From positions 3,968,001-4,032,000 of the forward strand of contig NZ_CP101466.1 in assembly GCF_024362385.1 (NCBI RefSeq): 64,000 bases of DNA, given 5' to 3'. The first letter of the stretch is position 1. Every line of letters starts with the position of its first letter. A program made the translations under genes and the position numbers. Positions 57,707 through 64,000 of the stretch are shown piece after piece. Source of the DNA: Arthrobacter sp. DNA4 (GTDB lineage: Bacteria > Actinomycetota > Actinomycetes > Actinomycetales > Micrococcaceae). The notes below the pieces were generated by a model. That model saw only the letters and a program-made list of their open reading frames with translations, did not search any database and was not told where the DNA came from.

Positions 57707-58516
57707 ATGGCTTCGAATAAGGAAACTGAATCCGATACCGATGCGGAAGGCGGACAGTCCGGCGGCGTGCAGTCCGTGGAGCGGGCCCTGACCGTCCTGG
57801 AGATCCTGGCACGGGAGGGACATGCGGGCGTGAGCGAAATAGCCGAGGAAATGGGGATCCACAAGTCCACCGTGTCCCGGCTGATGGGCTCGCTGGTCAC
57901 CCGTGAGATGGTCCATCAAAACAGTGAACGCGGCAAGTACCAGCTCGGTTTCGGGATCCTTCGCCTGGCCAGCTCCATTCCGGGCCGCCTGAGCCTGGTC
58001 CGCGAGGCAAGGCCAGTCCTGGAGAGCCTGGCGGAAGAGTTCAAGGAAACCGTCAACCTGGCTGTCCTGCGCTCCAACTACGCCGTGAACGTGGACCAGG
58101 CGATGGGCCCCTCCACCCTGGCCACCTACGACTGGGTGGGAAGCCTGACCCCGCTGCACGCCACCTCCAGCGGCAAGGTCCTCCTGGCGGCGTTGGAGGC
58201 GGACGACCGGGACCGAATCCTGAAGGAGACGGGCCTGACTGCCCGCACCGCCCGCACCATTACCTCCCGCAAGGAGCTGGACGCACAGCTGCTTGAGGTA
58301 GTGGCCAAGGGGTACGCAGTGGTGCGGGAGGAGTTCGAGATCGGCCTGAATGCCGTGGCAGTGCCCGTCTACAACCACCAAGGCGTCGTGATCGGGGCCC
58401 TCAGCATTTCCGGGCCGGCATTCCGGTTCGACCCGGAGAAGATCCCGGGCCTGCTGGAAACCCTCAAGGACGCAGGACTCAAAGTCAGCGCCAACATGGG
58501 TTACACACGGCACTGA
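57707..58516 (+). CDS. IclR family transcriptional regulator
   Basis: A 269-residue regulator. The N-terminal helix-turn-helix is VSEIAEEMGIHKSTVSRLMG, and the C-terminal IclR effector domain contains GSLTPLHATSSGKVLLAAL, YAVVREEFEIGLNAVAVPV and GVVIGALSISGPAFR. It follows uraH at 82 bp on the same strand. It most likely binds the double operators before uraD and hyi and responds to glyoxylate or allantoin, as AllR does; that is inferred from context. It ends in a T-rich terminator. Confidence 0.93.
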   Translation: MASNKETESDTDAEGGQSGGVQSVERALTVLEILAREGHAGVSEIAEEMGIHKSTVSRLMGSLVTREMVHQNSERGKYQLGFGILRLASSIPGRLSLVREARPVLESLAEEFKETVNLAVLRSNYAVNVDQAMGPSTLATYDWVGSLTPLHATSSGKVLLAALEADDRDRILKETGLTARTARTITSRKELDAQLLEVVAKGYAVVREEFEIGLNAVAVPVYNHQGVVIGALSISGPAFRFDPEKIPGLLETLKDAGLKVSANMGYTRH

Positions 58517-58856
58517 AAGCCCCAGAGTCAACACGTCAATGACCCCGGATCCGTTGGGACCTGGGGTCATTGCCCTTTTAACGGCGACGAGCCCCTCTTC
58601 TTAACGGCGGTAAGCCCCTCTCCGCCCGCCTGAAGAATCCCGTTTCGCCGCGCCTGGTGCCCTTGACTTTGAAAGTGACGTACAGCACTCTTGTTGCTTA
58701 GCGCGAACTCTGTTGATCTTTGCGGAACACCTCCCCCATGGGGCTTAAGGCCCTGACCCCGCTGGCGACCGGCCAGGCGGCAATCCCTCCGCGGATTGCG
58801 CTGCCCACAGCCAGCACTAAACGCAAGCCCATGGACTAGCCAAAGGACCCGCTTTC
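58517..58856 (+). terminator. IclR terminator and upstream region of the BCCT gene
   Basis: CAATGACCCC (58537-58546) pairs with GGGGTCATTG (58563-58572) and is followed by CCCTTTT: a Rho-independent terminator for the IclR gene. The rest of this 340-bp gap has a possible -35 TTGACT at 58663 but no gene and no clear operator. Confidence 0.65.
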
Positions 58857-60791
58857 ATGGCCATTAACAGTGACCTGAGCTCCGCCAAGCCAAAAGTGCC
58901 GCCTTCAGGGGACACTCCCCCCGAGCCGCTGGACACCTATCAGGAGGAAGCGGCAACGGCCCTTCCCACAGTCAACGAACATGAGCAGATCCTGGAGGAA
59001 CTGCGGCAGAGCAACAGGGAACAGGCCGTCTCCCAGCGCCGCAACCGAAAGCTGACGCTGGACAAGGCGACGTTCGGCATCACCGGCGCCATCGCACTGG
59101 CGTTCGTGGCATGGGGATTCCTCGACAAGGACGGCCTGGCCACCACTTCCAAGGACGCCCTCGACCGGGTCATGGAGTACACGGGCTGGCTCTTCATGGT
59201 CCTCGCCTCCCTGTTCGTCGTCTTCGTCCTCTGGCTGGCCCTGGGCAAGTTCGGCAATATTCCGCTGGGCAAGGACGGCGAGAAACCCGAGTTCCGCACG
59301 GTGTCATGGATCGCCATGATGTTCGCCGCCGGAATGGGCATCGGCCTGATGTTCTATGGGGTGGCCGAGCCGCTGTACCACTTCGTCTCTCCCCCGCCCG
59401 GAACCGTTGACGGCCGGACCCCCGCAGCCATCCAGACGGCCATGGCCACCTCGATCTTCCACTGGACCCTGCACCCGTGGGCCATGTACGCCGTGGTGGG
59501 CATTGCCATGGCCTACGGCACCTACCGGCTGGGCCGCAGGCAACTGATTTCCGCCGCCTTCACCTCCCTGTTCGGCATCAGGACCGTAGAGGGGCCGGTG
59601 GGCAAGGTCATCAACATCCTGGCCATCTTCGCCACCCTGTTCGGCACCGCCGCCTCACTGGGCCTCGGCGCCCTGCAGATCGGCAGCGGCTTCACCTCCA
59701 ACGGCTGGACAGGCGAGATCGGAACACCTGTGCTCGTGGGCATCGTGGCGATCCTGACAGCGTGCTTCATCGCGTCCGCCGTGTCCGGCATCAGCCGCGG
59801 AATACAGTGGCTGTCCAACGTCAACATGGTCCTTGCGGTGGTCCTCGCCCTCATCGTGTTCGTGGCGGGCCCCACTCTTTTCATCCTTAACCTCATTCCC
59901 TCGGCGGTCGGCGACTACTTGCGCGATCTGGCCGAAATGTCCTCCCGTACTGAGGCCGTAGGCGACGAGGCACTCCGGACCTGGATGTCCGGCTGGACCA
60001 TCTTCTACTGGGCCTGGTGGATTTCCTGGACGCCGTTCGTTGGCATGTTCATCGCCCGGATCAGCCGGGGCCGGACCATCCGGCAGTTCGTCACCGGCGT
60101 ACTGCTGGTCCCCAGCATTGTCAGTGTCATCTGGTTCGGCATCTTCGGCGGCGCCGCCTTCCATATCCAGCAGGAAGCGGACAAAGCCGGCACGCCTGGC
60201 CTGATGACCGTCACTGACGGCAAAGCAACCATCGATTTTGACGGCGCCCTGTTCAACCTTGTGAAGAACCTCCCCCTGCCCCCGTGGATGATTGCGGCCG
60301 TGATCGTCCTGGCCATGGTCCTGGTGGCAATCTTCTTCATCACCGGCGCCGACTCCGCCTCCCTGATCATGGCGTCGCTGAGCTCCAACGGCAGTTCCGA
60401 CCCCAAGCGTGCGCTGGTAATTTTCTGGGGTGCCCTCACCGGTGCCGTGGCCGCCGTCATGCTGTTGGCGGGCGGTGACCAGCCCTCCGAAGCGTTGTCA
60501 GGCCTGCAGCGGATCACCATCGTCGCGGCCTTGCCCTTCGTCATCGTCATGCTGTTGCTCTGTTTCGCCATCACCAAGGACCTGCGCAGGGACCCCCTCT
60601 CCCTGCGCCGCCGGCTGGCGGACTCCGTGGTGGAACGGGCTATCCGGACCGGCGTCGAGCAGCACCGCGGTGTCCAGTTTGAGCTTGTGACCAAGCATGA
60701 ATGTGCCGAAGGATGCGCCCAAGGCACAAACTGCACCGGCACGGGTCCGGACGTGGAAGAGCCGGAGCCGGAAAAGGCAGCCATGCGGTAA
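58857..60791 (+). CDS. BCCT family betaine/choline/carnitine-type transporter
   Basis: A 644-residue inner-membrane carrier with twelve helices and charged ends, importing a quaternary or tertiary amine (choline, glycine betaine, dimethylglycine). The BCCT motifs are AAGMGIGLMFYGVAEPLYHF, STIFHWTLHPWAMYA-like SIFHWTLHPWAMYAVVGIA, and TIFYWAWWISWTPFVGMFIARISRG, which lines the binding site with Trp. Both ends (about 80 and 75 residues) are hydrophilic; the C-terminal tail has a Cys cluster (CAEGCAQGTNC). Its placement next to dimethylglycine oxidase suggests it supplies that pathway. Confidence 0.93.
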   Translation: MAINSDLSSAKPKVPPSGDTPPEPLDTYQEEAATALPTVNEHEQILEELRQSNREQAVSQRRNRKLTLDKATFGITGAIALAFVAWGFLDKDGLATTSKDALDRVMEYTGWLFMVLASLFVVFVLWLALGKFGNIPLGKDGEKPEFRTVSWIAMMFAAGMGIGLMFYGVAEPLYHFVSPPPGTVDGRTPAAIQTAMATSIFHWTLHPWAMYAVVGIAMAYGTYRLGRRQLISAAFTSLFGIRTVEGPVGKVINILAIFATLFGTAASLGLGALQIGSGFTSNGWTGEIGTPVLVGIVAILTACFIASAVSGISRGIQWLSNVNMVLAVVLALIVFVAGPTLFILNLIPSAVGDYLRDLAEMSSRTEAVGDEALRTWMSGWTIFYWAWWISWTPFVGMFIARISRGRTIRQFVTGVLLVPSIVSVIWFGIFGGAAFHIQQEADKAGTPGLMTVTDGKATIDFDGALFNLVKNLPLPPWMIAAVIVLAMVLVAIFFITGADSASLIMASLSSNGSSDPKRALVIFWGALTGAVAAVMLLAGGDQPSEALSGLQRITIVAALPFVIVMLLLCFAITKDLRRDPLSLRRRLADSVVERAIRTGVEQHRGVQFELVTKHECAEGCAQGTNCTGTGPDVEEPEPEKAAMR

Positions 60792-60805
60792 GCAGTGTGG
60801 AACGG

Positions 60806-60840
60806 ATGGAGCCCCGGCGCGGGAAGCGCCGGGGCTCCAT
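60806..60840. terminator. strong bidirectional hairpin
   Basis: ATGGAGCCCCGGCGC and GCGCCGGGGCTCCAT form a perfect 15-bp stem with a GGGAA loop after the BCCT gene, shared with the converging small gene. Confidence 0.75.
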
Positions 60841-60883
60841 GGTTATTGCCTGCGTTGAGAGCTCCAGCTCCCAGCGCCGGGGG

Positions 60884-61165
60884 CTAAACCCAGATTTGGT
60901 AGCCGGATGACTTATCGAAGATGCGCCGGGTGCTGATGCCCTCGGCGGCTATCCAGAGCACTGAGCCGTCCTCCGAGGCCTGGTCCACCACCCCGCTGGC
61001 CACGTGCTCCCCATGCAGCCACACTTCTACGCTGCGGCCGGTCAGGCGCGCCCAGTCGGCCCGGAGGCCGAGAACCTTTTTCGACGCGCCGCCGCCCTGG
61101 CCATCTTGTTCGCGGTTAAGGTCGGTGGCATCACGGGGGGCTTCAAGGGTTGCTTGGGAATTCAC
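60884..61165 (-). CDS. hypothetical protein with GntR-type promoter
   Basis: A 93-residue soluble protein of unknown function. GLRADWARLTGRSVEVWLHG and GSVLWIAAEGISTRRIFDKS give a small beta-rich domain that may resemble SH3-like or Sm-like folds. The GTG start follows CGGAGTAACCA. Its promoter has a TTGACA box, a CATACA box 17 bp on, and the 16-bp palindrome of the GntR regulon, in the same order as the promoter before purU. It therefore probably serves the dimethylglycine/one-carbon block. Confidence 0.65.
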   Translation of the reverse strand: MNSQATLEAPRDATDLNREQDGQGGGASKKVLGLRADWARLTGRSVEVWLHGEHVASGVVDQASEDGSVLWIAAEGISTRRIFDKSSGYQIWV

Positions 61166-61217
61166 TGGTTACTCCGATCGCCGGCGCCGTCGCCGCTCGA
61201 ATCCATCGCTGATATTT

Positions 61218-61271
61218 GATTGATATATCAATCTGGATCCAGTGTATGGTCCACGTCACACTCCGTGTCAA
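61218..61271 (-). promoter_or_regulatory. promoter and 16-bp GntR-type operator of the small gene
   Basis: On the minus strand, TTGACA (61266-61271) and CATACA (61243-61248) are separated by 17 bp, followed by the perfect palindrome GATTGATATATCAATC (61218-61233). The operator sits just after the expected start of transcription. Confidence 0.7.
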
Positions 61272-61294
61272 CAGGCGCCCGGGGGCGCAAGGCA

Positions 61295-61975
61295 CTAGGC
61301 CTTGAAAAGCGCCTCCCGAACCGCACTTTCGAATCCGCTCACGTGGACGCGGGCAAGCTCCGCAGCCCGCTCCTCATCCCCGTCGATGACGGCGCGGAGC
61401 AGATCAAGGTGTTCACGAACGTGGTGGGACAGGTCCGGAAGCCGGTCGATGACCATGCACCAGATGCGCGTTGCCAGGTTGTCATAGCGGATCAGGATGT
61501 CTTCCAGGTGCGGGTTGGCGGCGGCGGCGTAAATGCCCTGGTGCACCCGGGCATCCAGCTGCAGCGTCTCGGTCACCGTCGCCGAGGACACATCGAACGC
61601 CTCAACCTTTTCGAGCGTGGCACGCAGCTCGTCCCGGACCGCGGGGGAAGCCACCCGTGCGGCACGGGCCGCCGCGAGGGGCTCGAGCTGGGCGCGGATC
61701 TCCGAAATGAAGGAAAGGTCGGTCACGTCCACCCTGGTAGCAAAGGTGCCCCGGCGCGGGTAGGTCTTCACCAACCGGTCCAGCTCCAGCCGCTTCAGGG
61801 CTTCGCGCACCGGAGTCCGGCCCACACCCAGATTCTTGGCCAAGAGCTCGTCATTCAGCAGCTCTCCGGGTTTGATTTCAAGGGTCAGCAACCAGTCGCG
61901 GATGCTTTCGTAGGCAACGTCAGCCAGGGACTTCTTCCCCACGATGTCCGCCACCGCTAAAGCTTCGAATGCCAT
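61295..61975 (-). CDS. GntR family regulator (FCD type)
   Basis: A 226-residue regulator. The winged helix-turn-helix is NDELLAKNLGVGRTPVREAL near residues 40-60, and an FCD effector domain follows (residues 90-220), with IRAQLEPLAAARAAR, LDARVHQGIYAAAANPHLED, and HHVREHLDLLRAVIDGDEER, the histidines of which bind a metal in FCD proteins. The ATG at 61975 follows AAGGGGCTCAGC. It is divergent from purU and most likely represses the purU-dimethylglycine oxidase unit and itself. Confidence 0.92.
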   Translation of the reverse strand: MAFEALAVADIVGKKSLADVAYESIRDWLLTLEIKPGELLNDELLAKNLGVGRTPVREALKRLELDRLVKTYPRRGTFATRVDVTDLSFISEIRAQLEPLAAARAARVASPAVRDELRATLEKVEAFDVSSATVTETLQLDARVHQGIYAAAANPHLEDILIRYDNLATRIWCMVIDRLPDLSHHVREHLDLLRAVIDGDEERAAELARVHVSGFESAVREALFKA

Positions 61976-62007
61976 GCTGAGCCCCTTCTTCCCAACCAGA
62001 AAAACTA

Positions 62008-62079
62008 TTGACCTCGCCTGTGGACCAGTATACGCTGGCACCCAATCTAATATATCAGTTCGTCGCTTTTGAATATATC
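62008..62079 (+). promoter_or_regulatory. promoter and GntR-type operators before purU
   Basis: TTGACC (62008-62013) and TATACG (62029-62034) form a promoter with a short spacer. TAATATATCA (62048-62057) and GAATATATCT (62071-62080) follow, resembling the palindrome core TGATATATCA. The shared block GTGGACCA...ATAC(A/G)CTGG also occurs in the small-gene promoter at 61240-61255. Confidence 0.65.
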
Positions 62080-62094
62080 TAGAAGGAGCAGGGT

Positions 62095-64000
<1,906 letters not shown>

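Overview
The window is high-GC DNA of a soil actinobacterium, most likely an Arthrobacter or Pseudarthrobacter (Micrococcaceae). The clearest sign is the last gene, whose start closely resembles, as I recall it, the dimethylglycine oxidase of Arthrobacter globiformis. Catabolic and stress genes are densely packed, starts are often GTG and occasionally TTG, and a DUF222/HNH (13E12-type) protein is present. I saw no tRNA, rRNA, CRISPR array, insertion sequence or phage gene.

Layout. 1-7 kb: catalase-peroxidase katG, a GAF histidine kinase, small enzymes and an acyl-CoA synthetase. 7-13 kb: a NarL-type two-component system beside a two-gene ABC exporter, a ZIP metal transporter, an orphan HATPase protein and a 5'-truncated FMN reductase. 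13-20.4 kb: a pectin (rhamnogalacturonan I) island with a PL26-like exolyase and a frameshifted PL11-type lyase. Both carry the same LacI-type palindrome upstream, with a polysaccharide deacetylase and an SRPBCC protein between them. 20.5-36.4 kb: an AsnC regulator with an aminotransferase and a YitT protein, a threonine dehydratase-like enzyme, a MatC-like carrier, lipoproteins, nagA, DUF222/HNH, metallo-hydrolase and Rieske proteins. 36.5-42 kb: a double-unit Lrp regulator divergent from an M20 amidohydrolase and an MFS carrier, with three operator-like repeats at exact 22-bp pitch between them, then a metallo-hydrolase and a papain-like lipoprotein. 42-49 kb: the glyoxylate branch of purine breakdown, hyi-glxR-gcl-glycerate kinase-allB-orphan winged-helix regulator. 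49-52.6 kb: peroxiredoxin, MFS and small proteins, including a 38-residue membrane peptide. 52.8-56.6 kb: a coupled four-gene operon of a receiver-PP2C phosphatase, a cellulose-synthase-like glycosyltransferase with an inserted coiled coil, a STAS antagonist and an anti-sigma-type kinase. 56.7-58.5 kb: uraD, uraH and an IclR regulator. 58.8-64 kb: a BCCT carrier, a GntR regulator, purU and dimethylglycine oxidase.

How the parts fit. Purine breakdown is split over two loci (uraD-uraH and hyi to allB) joined by a shared IclR-like double operator, so one IclR protein probably controls both. The final block imports betaine-like compounds, oxidises dimethylglycine and releases formate from formyl-tetrahydrofolate. 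A second promoter of the same design sits before a small unknown gene, so both are probably under the GntR protein. The most unusual system is the partner-switching polysaccharide synthase operon. Two single-base frameshifts at C/G runs (PL11 and the glycosyltransferase) could be real lesions or sequencing errors.
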